Positions 54,896 to 63,802 of a DNA stretch of 64,000 nt are shown here, in pieces. The DNA is from Roseobacter weihaiensis. GTDB taxonomy: Bacteria > Pseudomonadota > Alphaproteobacteria > Rhodobacterales > Rhodobacteraceae. The notes under the pieces were generated by a model, which was not told where the DNA came from, did not search any database, and saw only the letters and a list, made by a program, of their open reading frames with translations. How positions within the stretch are numbered: position 1 is the first letter of the stretch; every line of letters begins with the position of its first letter. A program made the translations under genes and the position numbers. Location: the NCBI RefSeq assembly GCF_020622345.1, contig NZ_JACNMO010000005.1:124001-188000 (forward strand), read 5' to 3'.

Positions 54896-55762
54896 ATGGC
54901 AACGGGCACGAATATCTCCACCTGGTTTGCCGGGCAATGGCACCGCGACGATGTGATGGTGATGCGCGCCGCCGACCATGGTTCCTGGCTGGGCAGCAGT
55001 GTCTTTGACGGGGCACGGTACTTTGCGGGCCGCGCGCCGGATCTCTTGGCCCATTGCAAACGCGTGAACCGATCTGCCCGCGCGCTGATGCTGGAGCCGA
55101 CCGTGTCGGCCGAAGACATGGTCGAGCTGATTGCCGACGGTCTCAAAGCCTACGGCCCGGAGGACGCCGTCTATATTCGACCGATGTACTGGGGGATCGA
55201 AGGCGATATCACCGCAATTGTTCCCAACCCCGACAAGGTCGGTTTTGCCATTTCGCTGGAGCAAATTCCGATGGCCCCTGCGGAGGCTGCCGCAACACTG
55301 GGGCGGACCCGGTTTCGGCGTCCGGTGCTGGAAGACAGCGTGGTCAATGCAAAGGCCGGGTGCCTTTACCCAAACAACGCCCGGATGCTTGCCGAAGTCC
55401 GCGCCCGCGGGTTCAGCAATGCGCTGGTGGCCGACGCGATGGGCAATGTCGCGGAATCGGCCACATCAAACGTCTTTATGGTCAAGGACGGCGAGGTTTT
55501 TACACCGATTGCCAACGGCACGTTTCTGTCGGGCATCACCCGGGCACGCCATATCTCGAACATGAAAAGCGACGGCATTGCGATCCATGAAAAGGTGCTG
55601 ACATTTGCGGATTTCGAAGACGCGGATGAAGTTTTCCTTAGCGGAAACATGTCCAAGATCACGCCGGTCCAAGCCTTCGAGGACCGTACATATCAGATCG
55701 GCCCTGTGGCCCGGCGTCTGCGGGACATGTATTGGGACTGGGCCGCGTCCGAGACCCTATAA
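54896..55762 (+). CDS. ilvE: Branched-chain amino acid aminotransferase, class IV
   Basis: 288 residues. PLP fold-type IV: SSVFDGARYFAGRAPDLLAH, PLP lysine in SVVNAKAGCLYPNN, and the ESATSNVFMVKDGEVFTPIANGTFLSGITR phosphate/PLP stretch. Transfers amino groups to branched-chain 2-oxo acids. The D-amino acid aminotransferase branch is less likely given the RxxR-type surroundings. Ends 6 bases inside the convergent BLUF gene. GTATGAACTT precedes the start; no clear Shine-Dalgarno. Confidence 0.9.
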   Translation: MATGTNISTWFAGQWHRDDVMVMRAADHGSWLGSSVFDGARYFAGRAPDLLAHCKRVNRSARALMLEPTVSAEDMVELIADGLKAYGPEDAVYIRPMYWGIEGDITAIVPNPDKVGFAISLEQIPMAPAEAAATLGRTRFRRPVLEDSVVNAKAGCLYPNNARMLAEVRARGFSNALVADAMGNVAESATSNVFMVKDGEVFTPIANGTFLSGITRARHISNMKSDGIAIHEKVLTFADFEDADEVFLSGNMSKITPVQAFEDRTYQIGPVARRLRDMYWDWAASETL

Positions 55763-56158
55763 CTCAGTCGGATCCGTCGATCGCAGGAAAATGGATCGCA
55801 CAGCCTGTGCGGAGGCCCGGAACTGGACCCCCTCCTGAATTTCCTTGGGCGACCACATCCACGACCGTGCCGGATCATGCTTCATGGCCCACTGCGGGAA
55901 CAGACGGTCCTCGACATGGCAGCGCACCAGCAGTGTCAGTTCGATGTGCCGATCATCCTCGCTGATCTTGTCAAAGGTGCTCTCGACCTGGCCCTCCGGC
56001 CCTTCAAGAAGCTGCAGATAGATGTCCTGGCGACAGATCAGCGCGCCGGTGATATCGTTTTGAGCGTTTCTGAGCCGTGCCACTGAAAGGATATTGGCCA
56101 GAATTGAACTGTCATAACCAAACGGGCGGGACGCATAGATCAACTGCTGCATGGACAT
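55757..56158 (-). CDS. BLUF-domain blue-light photoreceptor
   Basis: 133 residues, essentially one BLUF domain. LIYASRP holds the conserved Tyr, NAQNDITGALICRQDIYLQLLEG holds the Asn of the FAD site and the conserved Gln in LQLLEG, and RLFPQWAMKHD carries the Trp/Met of the C-terminal strand. Binds FAD and senses blue light; no output domain, so it must signal through a partner. Beside it, 140 bases away, is a universal stress protein gene on the other strand. In a phototroph it could tune photosynthesis genes as AppA does, but no evidence links it. Confidence 0.92.
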   Translation of the reverse strand: MSMQQLIYASRPFGYDSSILANILSVARLRNAQNDITGALICRQDIYLQLLEGPEGQVESTFDKISEDDRHIELTLLVRCHVEDRLFPQWAMKHDPARSWMWSPKEIQEGVQFRASAQAVRSIFLRSTDPTEL

Positions 56159-56295
56159 GACGGCCCCTCACCTGCTGTGCAACCGGACCCTGCGCCCGTT
56201 CGACTGGTCTGTCCAGTAAAATACATCTGGAGATAGAGATTGCGTCCCCTTTGAACTAAGGTCATGATCCGGGCGAAAAGAGGGAGCATCCGATC

Positions 56296-56751
56296 ATGCG
56301 CAAGTTCTTGGTGATTCTGGATGACAGCCGCGAATGCCTCAACGCCATGCGGTTCGCCGCGATGCGGGCTGCCAACACCGGAGGCGGCGTTGAAATCCTC
56401 TCCGTCATCCCGCCCGATGAGTTTAACCACTGGATCGGCGTCGGCGAAGTGATGCGTGAAGAGGCGCGGGAACGTATTCAGGTCCACTACGAAGTATTTG
56501 CCAAATGGATGCGGGACAGGCAGGGTATCGACCCTGATCTGGTCATCCGCGAGGGCCAGCCCTTTGATGAAATTATGGCTCAGATCAGGGAAAACCCCGA
56601 GATTGGCGTCCTGGTCCTTGGGGCAGGCACCGACAAGAAAGGCCCCGGCCCGCTTGTCACCCAATTGACCAAGAATGCGGGCGGCTTACCTATCCCGATT
56701 ACCATCGTACCGGGCGATCTGAGCAAGGAAAAGCTCGAGGCGATCACCTGA
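56296..56751 (+). CDS. Universal stress protein A-family protein
   Basis: 151 residues, one UspA domain: FLVILDDSRECLNAMRFAAMRAA, EILSVIPPDEF, FDEIMAQIRENPEIGVLVLGAGTDKKGPGPLV with the GxGxx(9)G(S/T)-like nucleotide loop in diverged form. Cytoplasmic. Ribosome site AAAAGAGGGAGC upstream. Monocistronic. Confidence 0.92.
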   Translation: MRKFLVILDDSRECLNAMRFAAMRAANTGGGVEILSVIPPDEFNHWIGVGEVMREEARERIQVHYEVFAKWMRDRQGIDPDLVIREGQPFDEIMAQIRENPEIGVLVLGAGTDKKGPGPLVTQLTKNAGGLPIPITIVPGDLSKEKLEAIT

Positions 56752-56889
56752 CATGTCGACGCGGCCCACCGCCAAGGCGACGGCTTACCCCCAAACAAAC
56801 AGTTGAAGCAGCGCTCCAAGCACTTTAGAATGATTCCAAACCTTGATTTGCGCTCCGATGATCCGCATATCTGACAGACCCTCAGGAGA

Positions 56890-57459
56890 ATGCCGATGTT
56901 TATCCAAACCGAATCCACGCCGAACCCGGCGACACTGAAGTTTTTGCCCGGGCAGACTGTGCTCGAAATGGGTACCGCTGATTTCCCAAGCGCTGACACG
57001 GCAGACAAATCGCCGCTCGCCACCCGCATCTATGCGGTAGACGGCGTCACCGGCGTCTTTTTCGGCAATGATTTTGTCACCGTGACCAAATCGGATGATA
57101 TCGACTGGGATCATATCAAGCCCGCCCTTCTGGGCGCCATCATGGAGCATTTCCAGTCCGGTCAACCGGTTATGTCCGGCGATCACGCGCCAGACTCCGG
57201 CCATGCAGAGCACACCGGCGAAGACGGTGCAATCGTCAGCCAGATCAAGGAGTTGCTCGACAGCCGCGTCAGACCGGCGGTGGCTCAGGACGGTGGGGAT
57301 ATTACCTTCCACGGGTTTGATCGCGGTGTGGTCTACCTGCATATGCAAGGGGCCTGTGCCGGCTGCCCGTCCTCGACGCTGACCTTGAAAATGGGCATCG
57401 AGAACCTGCTGCGCCACTATATCCCGGAAGTCACCGAAGTGCGCCCTGTCGCCACCTGA
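56890..57459 (+). CDS. nfuA: NfuA-type iron-sulfur carrier
   Basis: 189 residues. The N-terminal Nfu_N domain starts with the typical FIQTESTPNPATLKFLPGQ and SPLATRIYAVDGVTGVFFGNDFVTVTK, followed by a C-terminal NifU domain with RPAVAQDGGDITFHGFDRGVVYLHMQGACAGCPSSTLTLK, whose CxxC binds the cluster. Delivers 4Fe-4S clusters. GGAGAATGCCG precedes the start. Followed after 4 bases by a GFA-family gene. Confidence 0.96.
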   Translation: MPMFIQTESTPNPATLKFLPGQTVLEMGTADFPSADTADKSPLATRIYAVDGVTGVFFGNDFVTVTKSDDIDWDHIKPALLGAIMEHFQSGQPVMSGDHAPDSGHAEHTGEDGAIVSQIKELLDSRVRPAVAQDGGDITFHGFDRGVVYLHMQGACAGCPSSTLTLKMGIENLLRHYIPEVTEVRPVAT

Positions 57460-57463
57460 TAAT

Positions 57464-57913
57464 GTGACCCAGCCCCTCAAGCCAGGCGGCCTGACCGGAC
57501 GGTGCTATTGCGGCGCGGTGGCGCTGAGCTTCCCTGCGCCACCGGAAAAGGTATCCTATTGTCACTGTGCTGATTGCCGCAGGATCACCGGTGCGCCAGT
57601 GGCCGCTTTTGCCGCGTTCAACAGCGATCAGGTTACAATTTCACCGGACCCGGGTCCGGGGGTGCAGACCACGGCAGGCGTAAAAAGGTGGTTTTGCAGC
57701 ACATGCGGCTCCCCGCTTGCCGCGACCTTCGACTACCTGCCGGGACAGACATATGTACCGGTCGGCATTCTGGACTTTGCCGCAGACCTGATGCCTCAGA
57801 TGCACAGCCACGCGGCCAGCGCGCTGCCGTGGCTCTGTATCGCGGATGAGCTGCCGCGCCATGACAGCAGTGCGCGTGCCGCTTTGAAGACGGCGGAGCA
57901 TCCAGAGACATGA
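57464..57913 (+). CDS. GFA-family zinc protein
   Basis: 149 residues from GTG at 57464. GFA (glutathione-dependent formaldehyde-activating-like) fold with cysteine sets CYCG, CHCADCRR and FCSTCGSPL for two zinc ions. Function of most members is unknown; the formaldehyde role is doubtful for many. It overlaps tsaB by four bases. Confidence 0.9.
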   Translation: MTQPLKPGGLTGRCYCGAVALSFPAPPEKVSYCHCADCRRITGAPVAAFAAFNSDQVTISPDPGPGVQTTAGVKRWFCSTCGSPLAATFDYLPGQTYVPVGILDFAADLMPQMHSHAASALPWLCIADELPRHDSSARAALKTAEHPET

Positions 57914-58524
57914 CACAGGGGCCCGTCATTCTTGCCTTTGATACGTCCGCGGCACAATGCGCCGTCGCCGTCACGCAGGGTGAGGCCGTCCTGGCGGCGG
58001 CAACCGACGACATGGCCCGGGGGCAGGCTGAACGGTTACTCATCTTGTGCGAAGGCCTTCTGGCAGAGGCCGGCAAATCGCTGCAAGACCTCGACGCGAT
58101 CGGCGTTGGCATCGGGCCTGGAAACTTCACCGGCATTCGCATCTCTGTGTCTGCCGCGCGTGGTTTGGCCCTTGGTCTGGATATCCCGGCGGTGGGCATT
58201 TCGCGGTTTGATGCTTTGCGGCACGGCATGGACGGCGCCTGCATCTGCGCCATCAATGCGCCCCGTGACCAGGTTTACCTGCAGTCTTTCGATGAAACCG
58301 GCGCTGCATCTCCGCCAGAGATTACCGATCTCTCATCGCTTGGCGCTTACGATGTTCCGCTGATCGGCAGCATCGGCGCCGACCCGGCTTACCCGACAGC
58401 GGTCGCCCTGGCTCTTTTGGCAGGCCAGAGATACCGGACCACCACCGCACGCCCTGCCCCGCTCTATCTGCGCCCGGCGGATGCAGCACCCGCACGGAAC
58501 GCGCCGCCCCTGATCCTGTCGTGA
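57910..58524 (+). CDS. tsaB: tRNA threonylcarbamoyladenosine factor TsaB
   Basis: 204 residues. ASKHA-type N terminus (ILAFDTSAAQCAVAVTQG), GVGIGPGNFTGIRISVSAARGLALGLDIPAVGISRFDAL, the highly conserved TsaB block. Partner of TsaD/TsaE for t6A in tRNA. Overlaps both neighbours by four bases (GFA gene and rimI), forming an operon. Length close to family norm. Confidence 0.95.
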   Translation: MTQGPVILAFDTSAAQCAVAVTQGEAVLAAATDDMARGQAERLLILCEGLLAEAGKSLQDLDAIGVGIGPGNFTGIRISVSAARGLALGLDIPAVGISRFDALRHGMDGACICAINAPRDQVYLQSFDETGAASPPEITDLSSLGAYDVPLIGSIGADPAYPTAVALALLAGQRYRTTTARPAPLYLRPADAAPARNAPPLILS

Positions 58525-58970
58525 CCCCGGCGGAAATGGCAAAACTGCATGCGGCCGCCTTCGCCCCCGAACGTGGCTGGAGCGCGGCAGAGTTCTCAGA
58601 CCTGCTGGCGTCGCCTCATATCTTCTGCGTCACCCGACCGGGCGGCTTTGCCCTTGTGCGCACCGTCGCTGATGAGGCAGAGCTTTTGACCCTTGCCGTG
58701 TCCTGCCAAAACCGTCGTCGGGGGATCGCGGATGCGCTGATGGCAGAATGGATGGCATCGGCGCACGCCAAGACGGCATTTCTCGAAGTGGCGGCGGATA
58801 ATCACGCCGCGCGGGCGCTTTATGCAAGGCACGGATTCGCAGAAACCGGACGGCGCGACAACTATTACAAGCGCCCGGATCAGTCTGCTGTCGATGCTGT
58901 GCTCATGCAAGCCGCATTGACCCGTGGTCAGAGCGGCATAATCCCCCCCTGCCCCTCAAAAACCGGTTGA
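58521..58970 (+). CDS. rimI: GNAT acetyltransferase RimI-like
   Basis: 149 residues from GTG at 58521 overlapping the tsaB stop. Acetyl-CoA loop CQNRRRGIADALMAEWM and a final ALYARHGFAETGRRDNYYK stretch are the RimI signature. Predicted to acetylate the N terminus of ribosomal S18 or, by proximity, to act on proteins of the t6A pathway. Slightly longer C terminus than usual. Confidence 0.9.
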   Translation: MTPAEMAKLHAAAFAPERGWSAAEFSDLLASPHIFCVTRPGGFALVRTVADEAELLTLAVSCQNRRRGIADALMAEWMASAHAKTAFLEVAADNHAARALYARHGFAETGRRDNYYKRPDQSAVDAVLMQAALTRGQSGIIPPCPSKTG

Positions 58971-59085
58971 CGCTGCCCGGACCTTGGGCCCTAATTTGAA
59001 CAGATGACAACTCCACGACCTATTCCTGAGCGGCTGCGCGCCTCAAAACGTGTCCCGCTCCAAAATCAAAACCTGGGAGACCTCA

Positions 59086-60081
59086 ATGACCCTCATGCAT
59101 AAAATCCTTGGCGCCACGGCGGCCATGGCCCTTTCCGCAGGCGCGGCCCTTGCCGAACCGGCGCTGATCTTCGATCTTGGCGGGAAGTTTGACAAATCGT
59201 TTAACGAAGCGGCCTTCAACGGCGCCACCCGTTGGGCCAACGAAACCGGCGAAACCTTCCGCGAGATCGAACTGCAATCCGAAGCACAACGCGAACAGGC
59301 CCTGCGCCGCTTTGCCGAAGCAGGATCGAACCCGATCGTGATGGCCGGATTTGCCTTTGGGGATGCGCTGGGTCAGGTGGCCTCTGACTACCCCGACACC
59401 AGCTTTGTCATCATCGACATGGTTGTTGATGCTCCGAACGTCCGCTCGGTTGTTTTTAACGAGCACGAAGGCTCGTATCTCGTTGGCATGATGGCCGCCG
59501 AAGCGTCAGAATCGGGTACCGTGGGCTTTATCGGCGGGATGGACATCCCGCTGATCCGTAAATTCGCCTGCGGCTATGCCCAGGGCGTGAAAGCGGTCAA
59601 CCCCGATGCCACGATCATCGCGAACATGACCGGCACCACCCCGGCCGCGTGGAACGACCCGGTGAAGGGGTCTGAATTGACCAAGGCGCAGATCAACCAG
59701 GGGGCCGATGTGGTTTATGCCGCAGCCGGCGGCACCGGCGTTGGCGTTCTGCAGACCGCAGCGGATGAAGGCATCCTTTCCATCGGTGTGGACAGCAACC
59801 AGAACTACCTGCATCCGGGCAAAGTCCTGACCTCCATGCTCAAGCGTGTGGACAATGCGGTCTTTGACGCGTTTTCCGATGGACCCGGGCTCGAAACCGG
59901 CTTTCAGATCATGGGCATCGCCAATGGCGGTGTGGGCTATGCGATGGACGAAAACAACGCGTCCCTCGTGAACGACACCATGAAAGCCAATGTGGATGCT
60001 GCCGCCGCAAAGATCGCCTCGGGTGAGTTGGCGGTGCACGATTACATGTCCGATGACAGCTGCCCGGAACTGAGCTTCTAG
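59086..60081 (+). CDS. BMP-family ABC transporter substrate-binding protein
   Basis: 331 residues from ATG at 59086 (GGGAGACCTCA upstream) with a signal peptide (HKILGATAAMALSAGAALAEP); no lipobox, so soluble in the periplasm. PnrA/Med-type fold: LIFDLGGKFDKSFNEAAFNGATRW, GSYLVGMMAAEAS, VGFIGGMDIPLIRKFACGYAQGVKAV, VVYAAAGGTGVGVLQTA. BMP proteins bind nucleosides or related purine compounds. First gene of a four-gene transporter operon. Confidence 0.95.
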   Translation: MTLMHKILGATAAMALSAGAALAEPALIFDLGGKFDKSFNEAAFNGATRWANETGETFREIELQSEAQREQALRRFAEAGSNPIVMAGFAFGDALGQVASDYPDTSFVIIDMVVDAPNVRSVVFNEHEGSYLVGMMAAEASESGTVGFIGGMDIPLIRKFACGYAQGVKAVNPDATIIANMTGTTPAAWNDPVKGSELTKAQINQGADVVYAAAGGTGVGVLQTAADEGILSIGVDSNQNYLHPGKVLTSMLKRVDNAVFDAFSDGPGLETGFQIMGIANGGVGYAMDENNASLVNDTMKANVDAAAAKIASGELAVHDYMSDDSCPELSF

Positions 60082-60083
60082 GC

Positions 60084-61637
60084 ATGAGCGCTGACGGCAT
60101 TGCGGGGCGGCAGGAAACTGCCGCCCCGGCTATTGAACTCAAAGGTATTTCCAAGGCCTTCGGGCCGGTTCAGGCAAACAAAGACATTTCAATCCGCGTG
60201 ATGCCCGGCACGATACACGGCATCATCGGCGAGAATGGGGCGGGCAAGTCGACACTCATGTCCATTCTCTACGGCTTTTACAAAGCCGATAAGGGCGAGA
60301 TTTTCATTTCGGGTCGAAAGACGGACATCCCCGACAGCCAGGCGGCGATTTCTGCCGGCATTGGCATGGTCTTTCAGCACTTCAAGCTGGTCGAAAACTT
60401 TACTGTACTGGAAAACATCATTCTGGGCGCGGAGGACGGTGGGCTGCTGCGCCCCTCCCTCGCCAAGGCCCGTCGCAGCCTCGTGGAACTGGCGGAGGAA
60501 TACGGCCTCAACGTCAACCCGGACGCGCTGATCGAAGAGATCGGCGTCGGCATGCAGCAACGTGTCGAAATCCTCAAGGCGCTCTATCGCCGGGCCGATA
60601 TCCTGATCCTGGACGAACCCACGGGGGTGCTGACCCCAGCGGAAGCAGATCAGCTTTTTCGCATTCTGGGACGGCTGCGTGAAGAGGGTAAAACGATCAT
60701 CCTGATCACCCATAAACTCCGCGAGATTATGGAGGCAACCGACACCGTCAGCGTCATGCGGCGCGGAGAGATGACCGCGACGGTCAAGACCTCCGAAACC
60801 TCGCCTGCCGAGTTGGCAGAGCTGATGGTGGGGCGCAAAGTCTTGCTGCGGGTGGATAAAAAGCCCGCCACCCCCGGTGACGTGGTGCTGGATATCAAGG
60901 GGCTGCGGGTCGTCGATGACCAGAAGGTCGAGCGTCTCAAGGGGATCGACCTGCAAGTGCGGGCAGGCGAAATCCTGGGCATCGCCGGAGTGGCCGGAAA
61001 TGGTCAATCCGAGCTTTTGGAGGTGCTGGGGGGCTATGCGGACGGCACCGGCGAGGTAATGCTGAATGGTCATCCGCTCGCGCTGTCGGGGACGGGTGCC
61101 GATGGCCGCTCCCGCCGCACCCAGGGCATCGGACATGTGCCCGAAGACCGTCAGCGCGAAGGGCTTATCATGGATTTCGCCGCTTGGGAGAACACCGCCT
61201 TTGGCTATCACCGTTCGGACGCTTACAAATCCGGCCTCTTGCTGAACAACGCGGCCATTCGGAGCGACACGGAAGGTAAAATGGCGCGCTTTGACGTCCG
61301 TCCGCCAGACCCTTCCCTTGCGGCCAAGAGCTTTTCCGGCGGCAACCAGCAGAAAATCGTCCTCGCCCGCGAAATCGAGCGCAACCCCGATCTCTTGCTC
61401 GTCGGTCAGCCTACACGCGGCGTTGATATCGGCGCGATCGAATTCATCCACCAGCAAATCGTGGCCCTGCGCGACCAAGGCAAGGCGATCCTGCTGGTTT
61501 CTGTCGAACTGGAAGAAATCCTGGCCCTTGCAGACCGGGTCGCGGTGATGTTCGACGGGCACATCATGGGCGAGCGCCTGTCGTCAGAGACAGATGAGAA
61601 AGAACTGGGCCTTCTGATGGCCGGTGTGGGGAGCTGA
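60084..61637 (+). CDS. ABC transporter double ATP-binding protein (BMP/nucleoside-type)
   Basis: 517 residues with two ATPase halves. First: Walker A GENGAGKST, a Q-loop, and Walker B ILILDEPTGV; the signature is weak (EIGVGMQQRVEIL). Second: diverged Walker A GVAGNGQSE, signature SFSGGNQQKIVLARE and VGQPTRGVDIG. This is the RbsA/MglA-like pattern of nucleoside importers. Three bases after the binding-protein gene. The diverged second P-loop (GNGQSE) is typical of this family. Confidence 0.95.
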   Translation: MSADGIAGRQETAAPAIELKGISKAFGPVQANKDISIRVMPGTIHGIIGENGAGKSTLMSILYGFYKADKGEIFISGRKTDIPDSQAAISAGIGMVFQHFKLVENFTVLENIILGAEDGGLLRPSLAKARRSLVELAEEYGLNVNPDALIEEIGVGMQQRVEILKALYRRADILILDEPTGVLTPAEADQLFRILGRLREEGKTIILITHKLREIMEATDTVSVMRRGEMTATVKTSETSPAELAELMVGRKVLLRVDKKPATPGDVVLDIKGLRVVDDQKVERLKGIDLQVRAGEILGIAGVAGNGQSELLEVLGGYADGTGEVMLNGHPLALSGTGADGRSRRTQGIGHVPEDRQREGLIMDFAAWENTAFGYHRSDAYKSGLLLNNAAIRSDTEGKMARFDVRPPDPSLAAKSFSGGNQQKIVLAREIERNPDLLLVGQPTRGVDIGAIEFIHQQIVALRDQGKAILLVSVELEEILALADRVAVMFDGHIMGERLSSETDEKELGLLMAGVGS

Positions 61638-61641
61638 CGCG

Positions 61642-62739
61642 ATGGATGTGGTGCCAAAATGGGCTGAGGTGATCCTTGTGCCGCTGATCTCGCTGATCCT
61701 GGCGGCACTTCTGTCCGCCCTGGTCATCCTTGCCATCGGAGAAGACCCGATCGCAGCGGTGAACCTGATGATCACCGGCGCGCTCGGCAGTACCTATGGC
61801 TGGGGCTACACGCTTTACTACGCCACGAACTTCCTCTTCACGGGCCTTGCTGTCTCGGTCGCCTTTCACGCGGGGCTGTTCAACATCGGCGGCGAGGGGC
61901 AAGCGATGCTGGGGGGGCTTGGGGTAGCGCTTGCCTGCCTGCTGATCCCCTGGCCGCACTGGACAATTGCCTTGCTGGCCGCAACCGTGATGGCCGGGCT
62001 CTTTGGCGCGGCCTGGGCGGCCATCCCTGCGTTTTTGCAGGCCAAGCGCGGCAGTCACATCGTGATCACGACGATCATGTTCAACTTTATTGCGGCCGCC
62101 GTGCTCAATTACGTGCTCGTCAACCTGATGCGCCCGGCCGGCAGCATGGACCCGGCAACGGCCCGCTTCCCCGAAGCGGTTCACCTGCCGACCTTGCACG
62201 ATATTCTGGGCCTCGTCGGCATCGAGTTTTCCCGCGCGGCCCCGGCGAATGTCACCTTTCTGATCGCCATCCTGGCCTGCGTTCTGGTCTGGCTGCTGAT
62301 GTGGCGGACCTGGCTCGGCTATGAAATCCGCAGCTACGGCAAATCCGAACCGGCCGCGCGGTATGCGGGCATCTCACCGGTTGCGATCACGATGATCGCG
62401 ATGCTGATCTCCGGCGCACTGGCGGGCATGATGGCAATCAACAACGTCATGGGCGAGGCGGAACGGCTGGTGCTGAATGCCGTCGAAGGGGCCGGTTTCA
62501 TCGGCATTGCAGTTGCCCTGATGGGCCGCAGCCATCCCTTTGGCGTCTTTCTGGCGGCGATCCTCTTTGGGTTCCTCTATCAGGGCGGGGCGGAACTGGC
62601 GCTCTGGACCTCGATCCCGCGCGAGCTGATCGTGGTGATCCAGGCGCTTGTGATCCTCTTTACCGGTGCGCTCGACAACATGGTGCGGATGCCGCTTGAA
62701 CGCATCTTTCTCATGCTGCGGCGGCGGAGGGACGCGTGA
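61642..62739 (+). CDS. ABC transporter permease (BMP-type), subunit 1
   Basis: 365 residues from ATG at 61642; the frame reaches back to 61624, overlapping the ATPase gene. About nine to ten membrane helices of the BPD_transp_2 family, with FHAGLFNIGGEGQAMLGGL and the EAA-like region AIRSYGKSEPAARYAG... GEAERLVLNAVEGAGFIGIAVALMGRSHPFG. Pairs with the next permease; substrate probably nucleosides. Confidence 0.93.
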   Translation: MDVVPKWAEVILVPLISLILAALLSALVILAIGEDPIAAVNLMITGALGSTYGWGYTLYYATNFLFTGLAVSVAFHAGLFNIGGEGQAMLGGLGVALACLLIPWPHWTIALLAATVMAGLFGAAWAAIPAFLQAKRGSHIVITTIMFNFIAAAVLNYVLVNLMRPAGSMDPATARFPEAVHLPTLHDILGLVGIEFSRAAPANVTFLIAILACVLVWLLMWRTWLGYEIRSYGKSEPAARYAGISPVAITMIAMLISGALAGMMAINNVMGEAERLVLNAVEGAGFIGIAVALMGRSHPFGVFLAAILFGFLYQGGAELALWTSIPRELIVVIQALVILFTGALDNMVRMPLERIFLMLRRRRDA

Positions 62740-63707
62740 TGGATTTCCTCACCCTCATCCAGCTTCTTGACAGTACCGTGCGGCTGGCCACCCCGCTGCT
62801 GCTGGCCTGTCTGGCGGGGCTTTTTTCCGAGCGGGCGGGCATCTTTGACATCGGACTTGAGGGCAAGATGCTGGCGGCAGCCTTCTTTTCCGCCGCCATC
62901 GCCGCGCTGACGGGATCGGTCTGGCTGGGGCTGCTGGCCGGTATCGCGGCCTCGATGAGCCTGAGCCTGCTGCACGGTCTTGCCTCGATCACCTTTCGGG
63001 GCAACCAGCTTATCTCGGGTGTGGCGATCAACTTTCTCGCCGCCGGGCTGACCGTGCTGATCGCGCAGGACTGGTTTCAGCAGGGCGGGCGCACCCCGTC
63101 GCTGATGGGAGGCGGGCGCTTTGAGCCGATCACGCTGCCCTTCGCGGAGGCTCTCGCGCAGGTGCCGCTCCTCGGGCCGATCTACTCGGAGCTGATCTCG
63201 GGTCACTCCATCCTGGTCTACATCGCCTTTGCGACGGTGCCGCTGACCTGGTGGGTGCTATATCGCACACGCTTTGGCCTGCGGTTGCGGGCGGTGGGCG
63301 AAAACCCCGCTGCCGTCGATACCGCAGGCGTTTCGGTCGTCGCCCTGCGCTACGCCGCAGTGCTGATCTGCGGTGTGCTCTGTGGGATCGCGGGGGCCTA
63401 TCTGTCCACCGCACTGCAAGCGGGCTTCGTCAAGGACATGTCTGCCGGGCGCGGATTCATCGCGCTTGCCGCGCTGATCTTTGCCAAATGGCGGCCTTGG
63501 TACGCGCTCTATGCGACCTTGCTCTTTGGGCTGTTTGGCGCGCTCGAGACGCGCCCGGACGTGATCGAGGCCGTCATTGGCATCCGGGTACAGGGCCAGC
63601 TTCTGGGGGCTCTGCCCTACATCATGACCGTGATTATTCTGGCGGGCTTCGTCGGCAAAGCGATCCCGCCACGCGCGGGCGGCACACCCTACGTCAAGGA
63701 GCGCTGA
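62739..63707 (+). CDS. ABC transporter permease (BMP-type), subunit 2
   Basis: 322 residues from ATG at 62739, overlapping the stop of subunit 1 by one base (GTG at 62736 is also open). BPD_transp_2 family, with FSERAGIFDIGLEGKMLAAAFFSAA and RLRAVGENPAAVDTAGVSVVALRYAAV ahead of GAYLSTALQAGFVKDMSAGRGFIALAALIF. It completes the importer: binding protein, double ATPase and two permeases. Confidence 0.94.
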   Translation: MDFLTLIQLLDSTVRLATPLLLACLAGLFSERAGIFDIGLEGKMLAAAFFSAAIAALTGSVWLGLLAGIAASMSLSLLHGLASITFRGNQLISGVAINFLAAGLTVLIAQDWFQQGGRTPSLMGGGRFEPITLPFAEALAQVPLLGPIYSELISGHSILVYIAFATVPLTWWVLYRTRFGLRLRAVGENPAAVDTAGVSVVALRYAAVLICGVLCGIAGAYLSTALQAGFVKDMSAGRGFIALAALIFAKWRPWYALYATLLFGLFGALETRPDVIEAVIGIRVQGQLLGALPYIMTVIILAGFVGKAIPPRAGGTPYVKER

Positions 63708-63802
63708 AGCAATAAGGCCAGTTTAGCGGATTATATCAGTCCTGATCGCTGCAGAGCAGCACGAAGCGTTGATTTTGAACCGCACTATGCCTAAACGAGG
63801 TC

